A stretch of 64,000 nt of DNA from Rhynchopus sp. YZ270_cl-10 (lineage: Eukaryota; Euglenozoa; Diplonemea; Diplonemida; Diplonemidae), in NCBI GenBank assembly GCA_964035575.1, contig OZ037884.1, forward strand, positions 992,001 to 1,056,000, given 5' to 3'. Both the position numbers and the translations under genes were made by a program. Numbering within the stretch: position 1 is the first letter of the stretch; every line of letters begins with the position of its first letter. Positions 29,901 through 40,764 of this stretch are shown here, piece by piece. The notes below the pieces were generated by a model. That model ran no database searches and had not been told where the DNA came from. It saw only the letters and a list, made by a program, of their open reading frames with translations.

Positions 29901-32900
29901 GGTGAAGAAGGCTTCGAGCGTGGCACTGTCATTGCTGACTACGGGGAGGCCTTGCTGCTGATCTCAAAGGCAGCAGAGTTCGACCAGATCCGCGTACGTG
30001 AAGATGAGATGCAGGAGCTGGTGGACGTCCGCGCAAACTTCTGCATTCTTGAGTCGAAGACACAGAAGCAGCGGGCCCGCCTTCTTGCGGGAGACGACCA
30101 GGACATATCTGGTGGAGAGATCAAGACACGCACGCTGATCCAGGCGTGGATTGCGAGGTACCAACCGCAGTCATTCTCGCTGTCGAACGACATGCAGTAC
30201 ATCGCGGACAACGCGTCTCGGATCTGCAGGGCTCTGCTCGAAATTGCGATGCAGCGTGAGATCCCACGCTCTATCATGATCTTCTTGGAGCTTGCGAAGA
30301 TGATTGAGCGGCGTGCCTGGGACACCCAGCCGGAGATTGTACAGCTTGGCGACCTTCCCAACACCGTCGCACAGAAGTTAGAGGACAACCGCTGCACGGT
30401 GTCACGCCTGCAGGGGATGGACGCAAAGAGCATTGGAGCGCTTATCAGAAACTATAAATACGCACCCATCATCGAGGACATGGTGCATCTGTTCCCGACC
30501 ATCGAGATCCGGCATGAGGTGGCGCCAATCACAGCAACAATCCTGCGTGTCAAAGTGGAGCTGATTCCGTACTTCAAATGGTCGCCGAAGCACCACGGTG
30601 CCGTACAGCCGTACCATTTGTTTGTTGAGGACGCGAACGGCGAGAAGTGCCACCACAAAGAGATGATCATGATCACCGCGAAGCAGGTCAACCTCCCCAG
30701 CGCATTGGAGAAGCGCAACCGCCACCGCCGCCAGGCAGACGGCGAACTCAAAACGGTTGAGCTTAACTTCACACTCCCTATCCGTGATGGGCATACACAC
30801 TATCTGATCCGTGTCGTGTCCGACCGTTGGCTCAAGAGCGAGGAGTGCCGAGACATGTTCCTCCAAGGTGTGATCCTGCCAGAAGATCTGCGTCCCTTCA
30901 CAGAGCTTCTCCCGCTGCGCCCCCTCGAGATCAAGTCTGTCATCCCGGACCCAAGCTTCCGCAAGATCATGAAGTTCTCGCATTTGAACAGCGTGCAGAC
31001 GCAGTGCTTCCACACACTCTACCATACCGACCACAACGTGCTCTTCGGTGCGCCCACCGGGTCGGGGAAGACCATTGCAGCGGAGCTTGCTATCTTCCGT
31101 GTGTTCAACAAAGTGAGCTTCACGGATGAGAAGAACATTGTGGTGTACATCGCGCCTCTCAAGGCGTTGGTCAAGGAGCGGATTAAGGATTGGCGGAAGC
31201 GGTTTGGGGAGATTGGGAAGACGGTGTTGGAGCTGAGTGGTGACCACACACCGGACATTGCGAAGCTGCGGAATGCAGACATTCTCTGCTGCACCCCTGA
31301 GAAGTGGGACGGAATTTCGCGCAACTGGCAGAACCGCTCCTATGTTCAGAACGTCGCCCTCGTTGTCCTCGACGAGATCCACATGCTTGGCGGCGACCGA
31401 GGCCCGATCCTCGAAGTCATCGTCTCCCGCATGCGCTACATGGGATGGCACATTGGCAAAAAAATCCGTGTCGTCGGTCTCTCGACTGCACTCGCCAACG
31501 CTGGCGACCTGGCAACCTGGATGGGCATCGAAGGCATTGGCCTCTACAACTTCAGACCACAGGTCCGCCCCGTCCCCTTGGAGCTGCACATCCAGGGCTA
31601 CCCGGGTAGGGCGTACTGCCCGAGAATGGCGACCATGAACAAACCGTGCTTCACTGCTATTGAGAAGCATGCGAAGGTGTCGGAGAACGGTGTCGACACG
31701 ATCAAGCCTGTTATCATCTTTGTGTCGTCGCGGCGACAGACGCGTCTGACGGGGATGGACCTGATCAACCACCTGCAGAACAGCGGGAATGAGTACCTCT
31801 TCAGGGCGGACGTGGCGCAGGAGGAGCTTGACTTCTTCGTGTCGCAGTGCCACGACGACTCGCTGCAGCATATGCTGGCCTTCGGGGTCGGCATGCACCA
31901 CGCAGGGCTCACGGAAGGTGACAAAGAAATCATGGAGGAAATGTTCGTGACAGGCAAGCTCAAGGTGCTTGTGGCGACGTCGACGCTCGCATGGGGAGTG
32001 AACTTCCCAGCGCATCTTGTCATCATCAAGGGAACTGAGTTCTATGACGCGAAGTCGAAGTCGTATGTGATATTTTTGGACATTGTTTTGAAATTTTGTT
32101 GATGGTCAATCCGAATGTCATTTTGCACGAATTAGGATCACTCACGTGCCACCCTTTGCATGAGCTCGGCTGAGCTTTAGTTTTAACTACTCTCTTTTTT
32201 ACATCACCCCCTTATCAGTTACGTCGACTTCTCGCTCACGGATGTGCTGCAGATGATGGGCAGGGCCGGACGTCCTCAGTTCGACACCTCTGGTGTCGCT
32301 GTCGTGATGGTGCACGAGCCCAAGAAGGCCTTCTACAAGAAGTTCGTGCACGACCCCTTCCCGGTCGAGAGCAGCCTCCACAAAAACCTCCACGAGCACA
32401 TCAACGCAGAGATCGTTGCAGGCACCATAGCGAAGCGGCAGGTATGCAACCATACACACCCTCATCCTTTGCAATGACCATGGAGTTGTGGTCGGACACC
32501 TAAGCATACCGTCCAGTCGGAAGCGAATGCCCCACGACGTCTCTTGCTCCCTCACGTGAGCCTTAAGCTCGGAGAAGCCTCGTTTTCCCACAGAGATGTG
32601 TGCGACAGTCTGCACTACCTTTGCCGCTTCCGAAGGGTGCTTCACGTTCACCGATACTGCTGACTCACGCGACTGCTGCCGTTCCCCGTCCTTCACCACC
32701 ACAACCCCCCCTCCTCGGACCCTAGAGATCGACTCCAGCATGTCCTCGGAGTCTGCAGGCACGATCACACTGCAGCCGCTACTGCACAACTGCCCACCAC
32801 GAAGACGGAACACCTCCATATACACGTGCACCCGACGCACGAGGCTTTGTTCCCATTATTCCCCCTGCTCCCCGCAGAGGTATCCTGAGCGAAGCTGGTA

Positions 32901-35900
32901 CTCTGTGCAAATAGTTTGGCCGCCTCAAGTAAGAGGATCAGGGAAAGATGTCCCGCTAACCAGTCCCACCTGGCAAATGGTGGAGCGATCGATAGGTCCT
33001 GTCGTGACACCCGTGAACAGCTGTGTGGTATAGGAGAGCGGTTCCGACACAGCGCGTACCAAGCCTGTGACTGCGCATCAGAATGGATGTGACCATCTTT
33101 TCACTGTAGCAAGTGATGTTCATGATCTACTTTGGGAGTGAACGCCTCGGGGATCCTGCGTTCCGAGCAAGTGAGTGCTTTTCCTGTACGGTGCAACTGT
33201 ACAAGACCCTGCATGCGGAGTGCGACTTCTTGACCTGCTCGACCCTACATACCCTCTCTCTCCACCCTCCTTCTGCCGAACTCATCACTACTCTTTGCCC
33301 CTTATCCATGATGGTTTTTCGGATTCTTGTACTCTTTTAGGGTTGCGTTATGTACTTTCTGTCTCACTCGATGTGCTACATCACTTTTCCCTTTTCTTCC
33401 TGACTGTTAGCGAACAACACTCCCACCCACCCCCCAAAACAGAAACCTCTTTTTATCCCCAGACATCCCCCCTTGGATACGGAGCACACTTTTGTTTTAA
33501 ATAGAAATTCACTTAAAGGGGGGGTCCAAATAACTATATTATTCGGTAACTTTGAAAAGCCAAAATCGCGGCAAAAAAAAAAAGTTATTTGGAACCTAAG
33601 TTATTTGGGGTAAACTTATTTGGGCACTGAAAACAGGGTTTTTTCTCGTTGCCAACTTGGTGAAGCTTTTAGACACCGGTATTTGCATTTTTGGAATCCG
33701 TCCGGCCAGTGGTGGGGTCAATTTGCCAAAATGGACAAGTTCTCGTTTTGATCAATTTCCTCATAGTACACAGTAGCAGGACAGCACCAGAGGTCGGGGG
33801 TTGGGGGTCCAAAAGTCGGGAGTCGGCGGGAGGGTCAACTCTTATTTTCTGTTTTCCTGTTTTGTAGTTTGGTAAAGACCCCAGAAGACCCCAGAAGATC
33901 CCAGAAGACCCGACCGCCCGAATGATGATGCTGCTTTAAATCTGTTTCGCCCCAGACTTCCTTCTCCAGCGTGGCTGCCGCCTAGATGATTATATCTGTG
34001 GTGTAAAAAACTAGCTTTTTACACCGTACCATAAAATTTTTTCGCCTGCGGCGCCATTTTATATAGTACACTATCAGTTTGGGGGAAATTTTTGAAAAAT
34101 AAAAAAGGAGGTGAGAGGGGGCGAAGTTATTCGGTAACTTTTTCGGCACCCAAAATCTGAGAAAAAAAAAAGTTATTTGGGAAAATAGCTATTATTTGGG
34201 GGTAAACTTATTTGGGCCCCCCCTTTATTACTCCCCCCTCCCACAGGACACCGTGGACTACCTGACGTGGACATATCTGTTCAGACGTCTGTATAAGAAC
34301 CCGACTTACTATGGTGTGGAGAGTGCAGACCACAAGGCGGTGTCGCGGTTCCTCTCGGGGATTGTGGAGAAGGTGCTGCGCGACCTGATGAGTGCAAAGT
34401 GTCTGGACGAGCCAGACACGGACGACCCGGACTACGACCCGGACGCACTCATCCCTAGCGTGCTTGGCCGCATCGCGTCGTTCTACTACCTGAACCACCA
34501 GACGGTGCTTCTCTTTGAAGATTACATCCAAGACGAAAGCACCCTCCAAGACATCCTCAAGGTGCTCTGCGACGCACAAGAGTTCGCAGAAATCCCTGTC
34601 AGGCACAACGAAGACAAGCTCAATGCTGACCTCGCGAGGTCGCTTCCGTTCCAGGTATGTCTTCTTTTTCAATTCCAGATCAAAATTACAAAGGGGTACG
34701 TTTTTACTGCGTGTGGAAAGGAAGTTTTTTTTTTTGAAGTGCATAATGTTTTTTGCAACTGACGCGCTGGAGAAGCCCTGGCCAAACATGGCGTGTTAGG
34801 GGAAATATATCCGTCGCACAGATAGATCAGAGACCCCACCCGATATGTTTTTTACCCTTTTGTGCTCCGCCACCGACACTCCCATTTTCTGTACTTCAGG
34901 CAATAATCATAAACCATCACACACTGACACAGTCCGCGTGTGCTGGAAACAATCAATTTTTTCAAAAAAAAAAAAAAAAAAAGTGGAAGCGTGCAATGCA
35001 ACAAACGGTCGAGATCTGATCAAGCGAAACGGATATATTTTTGCTATTTTTTCACCATAACAAACGCAGGTCGACACCCGCCAGCTGGACTCCCCCCACG
35101 TAAAGGCGCACCTGCTCATGCAGGCACACTTCTCGCAGCAGCCCCTCCCCATCACCGACTACATCACCGACACCAAGACTGTGCTCGACAATGCGATCCG
35201 TACTATCCAGGTATGCGCTTCATCGTTTGAGACCCCGAACGGAAGCACACAACGAGACAGCCCACTCGCACAACACAATGATACGTCTACAACCACCTTC
35301 TCTTTTAGTCAACCAACCCTCATCCCTCACCCCCCTTCTACCTTCAGGCGATGGTCGACATCAGCGCGAACAACGGTCTCCTGTTCTCGACAATGAAGTG
35401 CATGCAGCTGCTGCAGATGATCTGCCAGAGCAGATGGGTGCACGACAACTCGCTTCTACAGCTTCCGCACATCCGGCAGGAGCACCTGCAGCGCTTTGCC
35501 AAGGCAGGTGTCCCGGACATCACCACCTTCATCAACACCGACCCTGTCATTGCACGCAAACACCTGCAGGCCATAGGCCTCTCACACAAACAAGAGGCAG
35601 ACGTCTGCCGTGCTGCACAGACCTTCCCTGTCATTGACGTACGACTCTTCTACGATGTCGAATGCGAAGACGAAGATGAAGAGCCCACCATCAAGGTAGC
35701 ATAAAAACCCCTCAAAATCTACCCCCTTCTTACACCCTCCCCACCTTCAGGTAACTGTCGAGATGATCCGCGCTAGTGTACCCGCAAGACAGGCACACTG
35801 CCCCCGCTTCCCTAAACCCAAGGATGAGCAGTGGTGGGTCATCCTCGGAGACCCTGCAACAGGCGAGCTTCTCGCACTCAAGCGTGTCTCAAAGGTTCGC

Positions 35901-36155
35901 AAATTTGTTGCCACCACGCTGACCTTTGAGTGGGATGAAGACTGGGACGACGACCTGAAGCAGGTGCTGCGTAACGGCGAGACCAAGATGGGCTACACCT
36001 TCTGCGTGTATCTCATCTGCGACTGTTACATCGGTATGGATATGCAGTATGCATTTGACGTGGCCAAGCCTGACATGGAGGAACGTAGTAGCGAAGAGGA
36101 AGGGGAGGATGAAGATGAGGACGACGAGGAGGAGGAAGAGGAGGAAGAGAAATAA
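26966..36155 (+). CDS. ASCC3: ASCC3/Slh1-type Ski2-like double-cassette helicase (7 exons)
   Basis: Exons 26966-28352, 28642-32062, 32219-32441, 34247-34654, 35070-35210, 35348-35695 and 35751-36155 join in frame to 2110 residues, close to human ASCC3. All introns are GT-AG, mostly GTATG donors. Cassette 1 has APTGAGKT (335-342), TPEKWD and DEIHLL; cassette 2 has APTGSGKT (about 1266) and DEIHML (about 1373). Each is followed by winged-helix and Sec63-like regions. Both cassettes keep catalytic motifs. Strings such as [31 protein letters not shown] and [18 protein letters not shown] match ASCC3 better than BRR2, whose second cassette is degenerate. ASCC3/Slh1 splits collided ribosomes in the RQC-trigger complex and works in alkylation repair. 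A Gly-rich insert lies at about 540-585, and the C-terminus is a Glu/Asp tail. Confidence 0.9.
32480..33060 (-). other. Possible antisense coding remnant inside ASCC3 intron 3
   Basis: This part of the 1.8-kb intron 32442-34246 lacks the poly-T/A texture of the other introns and has gene-like composition. On the minus strand a long open frame from 32840 downward reads plausibly ([17 protein letters not shown], then [31 protein letters not shown]). Another frame is open further upstream. I recognise no family. It could be a nested gene, a gene fragment carried in by a mobile element, or chance. Confidence 0.25.
33516..34225. mobile_element. Inverted-repeat element in ASCC3 intron 3 (710 bp)
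   Basis: AAGGGGGGGTCCAAATAA at the left and TTATTTGGGCCCCCCCTT at the right are inverse with one mismatch. TA directly repeats at both edges (33514-33515, 34226-34227). GTTATTCGGTAACTTT and AAGTTATTTGG words occur near both ends, and an AGAAGACCCC-type tandem run and a GGTGTAAAAA/TTTTTACACC hairpin lie in the middle. It has no coding capacity. Its right edge is 21 bases upstream of exon 4, so it sits close to the branch-point and acceptor region. Confidence 0.75.
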
Positions 36156-36927
36156 AAAGGGGGGAAAAAAGTACCCGAAGCGATCTGCGAAATTATGCAG
36201 ATTTTGAAGAAAAAAATCAAAAAAATGTGAGATAAATCGCAAAAAACAAAAACAAAACAAAAAAATGGAGGAACGAAGGGGGCAAAATGGGTGATGATAT
36301 TAGGGTTTGTGTGTGGGGATTTTTGTTTTTGTTTTTCTTTGCTTTTTTTTTTTTGAATTTGAGGGTTTGTTGCTCAACAGTGAGCTCAGCTTAGGTTCTC
36401 TCTTACGCACCTTTTTTCTGCGAGGTGAGGGGGTGTGTCTTGCAACACATTTTTAGGGGATGGATAAATTGTCAGCCTTTTTCAAAAAAAATAAAATGTC
36501 TCTTTACATGTGTGTTGCTGATGCCACCTTCCCCTTACCTTTCCTTTCTCCCCCTCTTTCTTTGTGCCTGCAGACTAACCCACCAGAACGTTATGACAAT
36601 AACACAATGCTGCGCACATGAAGGAGGGGGTTTATTTTTCTTTCAAGGGGTTGCCGGGTTTGAACCAACGAACAATGATACGAAACACAAAAAAACAAAA
36701 ACAATATCGAAACGACACGATTTTTATTTCATTTTTGGGGCAGCATTTCACACTCCCCCCCCCGATGGCCAGCTTTCTTTTTTGCGCCATTTTTTTTTTT
36801 TTTTTTGCATCGTGCTTTTTTCAAAAATACAGTCACCCCACTCCAACCAGATTTTCTCATTCTATAATTTCCCTTCCCAAAAACACCCCCTCAGCCATCA
36901 CCCACATACACAACAAAAACTAAAGCA
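36156..36927. other. Intergenic spacer
   Basis: Poly-A, poly-T and CT-rich DNA without a gene. The pyrimidine-rich run ends in CCTCAG at 36894, 33 bases before the PDX1 ATG. Confidence 0.45.
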
Positions 36928-38148
36928 ATGTCCGCAGCAGCAGACACCGGACTGACTGGCACCCCTAAGGTGCAGGGAGGCATGGCCGCCATGCTTAAGG
37001 GAGGTGTCATCATGGACGTGACCACCCCCGAGCAGGCGAAGGTCGCTGAGGCTGCCGGAGCGTGCGCGGTCATGGCCCTGGAGCGCATCCCGGCAGACAT
37101 CCGCAAGGACGGTGGTGTGGCACGTATGTCGGACCCTGTCATGATTAAGTCGATCATGGAGGCGGTGACCATCCCGGTCATGGCCAAGGCGCGTATCGGT
37201 CACTTCGCGGAGGCGCAGATCCTTGAGTCGCTTGGAATCGACTACATTGACGAGTCTGAGGTGCTGACCGTGGCGGACGAGGAGAACCACATCAACAAGC
37301 GCAACTTCACGACCCCCTTCGTGTGCGGTGCACGCAACCTGGGTGAGGCCCTCCGCAGGATTGCCGAGGGTGCGCAGATGATCCGCATGAAGGGAGAGGC
37401 GGGTACCGGAAACGTTGTTGAGGCGGTGCGCCACTGCCGTGCCATCCAGCGTGAGTGCAAGCGTCTCAGCACCATGGACAAGAACGAGATGTTCACCTAC
37501 GCGCGTGACCTCCAGGCACCCCTTGAGCTCATCGAGAAGACCGCAGAGCTCGGCCGTCTCCCCGTCGTGACCTTCGCCGCAGGAGGTCTTGCCACCCCCG
37601 CTGACGTGTCCCTCCTCATGCAGCTCGGTATGTCATGGAATGTGATTTAGAAAATATTGAAAAATAAAATGTTGCAGGATGTGACGGAGTCTTCGTCGGA
37701 TCTGGAATCTTCGCCGCCAAGGGAGACCCGGCCCAGCGCGCACGTGCCATCGTATGTAGTTTTGCAAATAAAAATTTTCATCCTAAACGTTGCTCGGGTT
37801 CAGGACTTACGACGTCTATACCTTAGTATAAAGGCTTCGGCCAACGTTTAGTACAGACCCGAATTCTCCCACCTGGAGGGATTACTCGGCGATTGTCGAC
37901 ACAACAAAAAGTGTTCACATGGTGATCTTTTCATCCATCTTTCTTCGCAGGTTGAGTCGTGCACATACTTCAAGGACGCCAAGAAGGTGGCCGCCGTGTC
38001 CGAGAACCTGGTATGCCCCTATGATACACCGTTCCCAATTTTTTGAGAAAAAATGTGCACATCCAACACCTTGCGACAGGGAGAGGCGATGGTTGGACTG
38101 ACCATGGACCAGCCCGGACTCATCAAATTCGCGGCACGTTCGGAGTAA
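36928..38148 (+). CDS. PDX1: Pyridoxal 5'-phosphate synthase, lyase subunit PDX1/SNZ (4 exons)
   Basis: Exons 36928-37627, 37678-37751, 37951-38010 and 38080-38148 give 300 residues, the usual family length. The protein is the (beta/alpha)8 subunit that makes vitamin B6 from ribose 5-phosphate, glyceraldehyde 3-phosphate and ammonia supplied by the PDX2 glutaminase, which is not in this window. The catalytic lysines are visible: K87 in MAKARIGH and K155 in [10 protein letters not shown]30 lies in [16 protein letters not shown]. The C-terminal exons encode [11 protein letters not shown], the phosphate-binding turn, and the family's [25 protein letters not shown] helix. All three introns are short (50, 199 and 69 bp) with GTATG donors. 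The gene is compact and looks intact and cytosolic. Confidence 0.95.
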
Positions 38149-39144
38149 GCTGATTTGAAAACTCCCCCCTTTTTTTGTTTTTGCTTTTTTGTTGTTTTCC
38201 CTGGATGCATTTTTTTAGATCGTCCGAAGAAAAAAACGCACTTTTTTAAAAGAGGGGTGCTTCACCCCCTTTCTCCCTCCCATTCCCCAGTTTTAACGTT
38301 ATTTTCAAAGCGCTGAATGTTCCTAGGGATATTCAATCGTTTTGATTTATTTTTTTTTTGTCTTTCATGCTTGGGAGAGGAGGGATGCCAGAGGGTTCAG
38401 AAGTGCAAAAAAAAAGAGAAAAAAAAAAATATGTCCTTCGATCTACTTCGTCATCACATCAAAGGATTCAGGTTTTTTTTTTAGAATAGTTTTCCCGAAA
38501 AAGTGAAGCCCGTTTTGCACTTTCAATATAAAGGTAAATTGTGGCGCAGTAAATTCACGGGAAACGTTTCGTGGGACAACAAAAAAAATGTTTTATATAA
38601 AGAACGAACGAAGGAACAGCAGAGGAGAGAAAGCGAGAATTGGGTTTTTTTGATCATGAGTGGGATTCAACTCTGTAAGATGGGTGTGCACAAAGAACGC
38701 ATTTCATCTTAGCAGAGATTTTTATTTTGATTTATTCTTGAAGGATTTTCTTTCGTTTGATTCAGATTCGATATCGGAACAGACGTTTTAAAAAAGAAAA
38801 ATTTTTCTTCAAAAATTTGGGACGTCCTGTTTTCTTGCACGTCGGTACATCAACCTCACACCTGGCTTGGTTTTCTGGAAAAAAAAAAGTAAACCTATTT
38901 TTGGGATGCATATAAGAAGGGACTGCATGGTTTTTGGGGTCCACCCCCGGTACACACCCCGGTTATTGTAACCATGGTACAACTGTTCGCCTATTTCAAG
39001 CCAAAATTTTCTTCCGCTTTAATTTCCAAACACCCAAACCCACCACAGACCCCTCCTCCCTCCCCTCCTCTTCTCCCACCTTTTTTTGACACATTCTAGA
39101 ATTTAATTTTGTTGTTTTTTTTTTCTCATTTTTTTTTATGCAGT
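38149..39144. other. Intergenic spacer
   Basis: Poly-T-rich spacer without a gene. A shorter relative of the 3802 repeat is at about 38920-38998 (GACTGCATGG, GGGGTCCACCCCCGGTACA, ending CTATTTCAAG). A poly-T tract ends in TGCAG at 39143, directly next to the following ATG. Confidence 0.45.
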
Positions 39145-39990
39145 ATGGCGGCCCCTTTGACATCACTTCGTAAAGCATCACAATATGTCCATACAATCCA
39201 CCCAAAGTACTTCAGACACTCTATCGATACTGCAGCTATCGCCGCTGTCGGGTATGTGACGCCACCTTCTACATTTCCTGCGGGGACTCGGACGGTTTTG
39301 TTTGATTTGCACGAAACGTTGGCTCATGTTGAACCGATTAATTACGATGGGTCTGCTCGAGGTGCGCCTGAAGGATGCAAAGAAGATGGATGGGCTGTCT
39401 CCACCACAAATGAACACCATGACAACCCCTTGGCCCCTACTGTTATCAAAGGGCCTGCTGGGAGGGGTGACTTTCAGTTAACTCTTCGCAACGGAGCACC
39501 ACAGATTATGCAGATTTTGAAGGCAGACAACAACATTGAAGGCATGCTGTGGACCGTCGGGGGGCTTCTCTATGTTACCACGGTGATCCAAACCCTGGAG
39601 GGATCTGCTGCAGGGGGGAAAGGGTTTCAACATTTGATCCGATCAGATTCGTCTCGGTTTGGCGAAAACGGTGATGACCTTGGTGCATCAGACTGGCCAT
39701 TTCTTCCCGACCTGAAGCCCCTCGATTTGGTACCTCGTAACCCAAAAAACTGTCTGCAAATTGATGATCGTGGTGAATACCTGCGGTGCAACCCAGACAA
39801 CGCATTGCTTATTGCCCCGTTCTTCGGCGCAGTGCAGGACAGACAGCTCGTTCAAGTGGCAGAAATTCTTGAAAGGCTAGACAAAGAAGACCGAAGCATG
39901 GCAATACCAGAGTTTCTCAGTTCGTTGCCGCCGCATTTGTGCAAAAAGGTGGAGGTAGCGAATGGTGTGACAATGTCCACAGTGGTCTAG
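39145..39990 (+). CDS. FCP1/Tim50-like HAD-domain protein with altered catalytic motif
   Basis: 281 residues, no intron. After an N-terminal stretch rich in Ser, Lys, His and Ala (possible mitochondrial presequence), a NIF/FCP1-type HAD domain begins at about residue 50: VLFDLHETLAHVEP, then LRNGAPQIMQIL, and near 210 the NCLQIDDRGEYLRCNPDNALLI block typical of Tim50-like proteins, followed by DRQLVQVAEILERL. The phosphatase signature DxDxT reads D54-L-H56-E-T58, so the second aspartate (the general acid) is His. This argues against ordinary phosphatase activity and fits Tim50-type preprotein binding, though that is inference. The frame is open upstream through poly-T. The ATG at 39145 was chosen because a strong pyrimidine-AG lies 1 base before it. 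Confidence 0.7.
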   Translation: MAAPLTSLRKASQYVHTIHPKYFRHSIDTAAIAAVGYVTPPSTFPAGTRTVLFDLHETLAHVEPINYDGSARGAPEGCKEDGWAVSTTNEHHDNPLAPTVIKGPAGRGDFQLTLRNGAPQIMQILKADNNIEGMLWTVGGLLYVTTVIQTLEGSAAGGKGFQHLIRSDSSRFGENGDDLGASDWPFLPDLKPLDLVPRNPKNCLQIDDRGEYLRCNPDNALLIAPFFGAVQDRQLVQVAEILERLDKEDRSMAIPEFLSSLPPHLCKKVEVANGVTMSTVV

Positions 39991-40764
39991 GAAGGGAAGG
40001 TGAAGATATTTTGTTTGGCTATCCTTTCTTGGGTGCAAAAAGGGGTTTGTCATGTTCTCTCTCTGATGTGGCCTTTTTTTTTACAAAAATTTCTCTTTTC
40101 CGATATTCCCAATTAAAAAAATGGAAGTAGGGTGACAGTATGGTTCACGTCACACATTTAAGGTGCACAGCCACGAGAGGGCTTTGTATTTCAAGGCAAC
40201 TTTTTTTTTGAATCCGTACAGCTGATGCTGTGCGCTGCCTGCATCTGCCGATGAAAGGCGTTTTGCATTCTCTTTGGAAAGGAAAGGGATTTGGGGTGGG
40301 GGGTGGGGCTTGACAATCTTGCGTGACTTCACCGTCATGTGTGCGTTGATTGTCTTTTTGTTTAAGACAGTGTTCATATGAGAGTCTTCGGTCTTCTTAT
40401 GAACTGTTCTTTCTTATTCTGCAACAGATCAGACCCACTCAAAAAATGCCAGTAGAATGGCAAGCGGTTGCTCATCACGTTTCACTTCATAGATACACAC
40501 CAAAAAGAAAAATCTCTGGCAAATAAATTTTTAATAACAAATTGCGTGCTTTTTTGTATTCGTTGAATTTCAAGCATGCTTCATACATTGAACACCCCGA
40601 GATCTTAGGGACTATTGGGGGGGTTCAATGTATGATGGTTTCCTTTTTGCATCTCCCTGTCAGCCACGTATCTTATCCTTAGCCTTATGCCCCCCCTGCA
40701 ACGTTCCACCCCATACACAGATTCCACTTCCCCAGCTCCAAGAACACAACAACAGACCCACACA
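39991..40764. other. Intergenic spacer
   Basis: No gene is seen. It holds one ACGAGAG hairpin (40163-40192). An inverted pair TTCAATGTATGA/TCATACATTGAA spans about 40578-40634. C-rich DNA with several AG sites leads to the CDK ATG. Confidence 0.45.
40163..40192 (+). repeat. Short hairpin, ACGAGAG-loop family
   Basis: CACAGCC, loop ACGAGAG, then GGCTTTG. AGCC pairs with GGCT and CA with TG. The tail TATTTCAAGGC is shared with copies at 59107 and 3892. The stem sequence differs from the GACCAAGC-type copies but still pairs. Confidence 0.6.

Noticed and set aside
30402-32015. 537-codon minus-strand open frame
   Set aside because: It lies wholly antisense to the ASCC3 helicase exon 2. It is a mirror frame of GC-rich codons with no domain of its own.
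34196-34246. ATG start for an independent gene before ASCC3 exon 4
   Set aside because: It lies in the MITE and the acceptor region. The sequence from 34247 joins in phase to exon 3 and matches the ASCC3 family.
26966-36155. BRR2/SNRNP200 identity for the helicase
   Set aside because: Length fits, but the second cassette keeps its catalytic motifs and the strings match ASCC3/Slh1 better. BRR2 has a degenerate second cassette.
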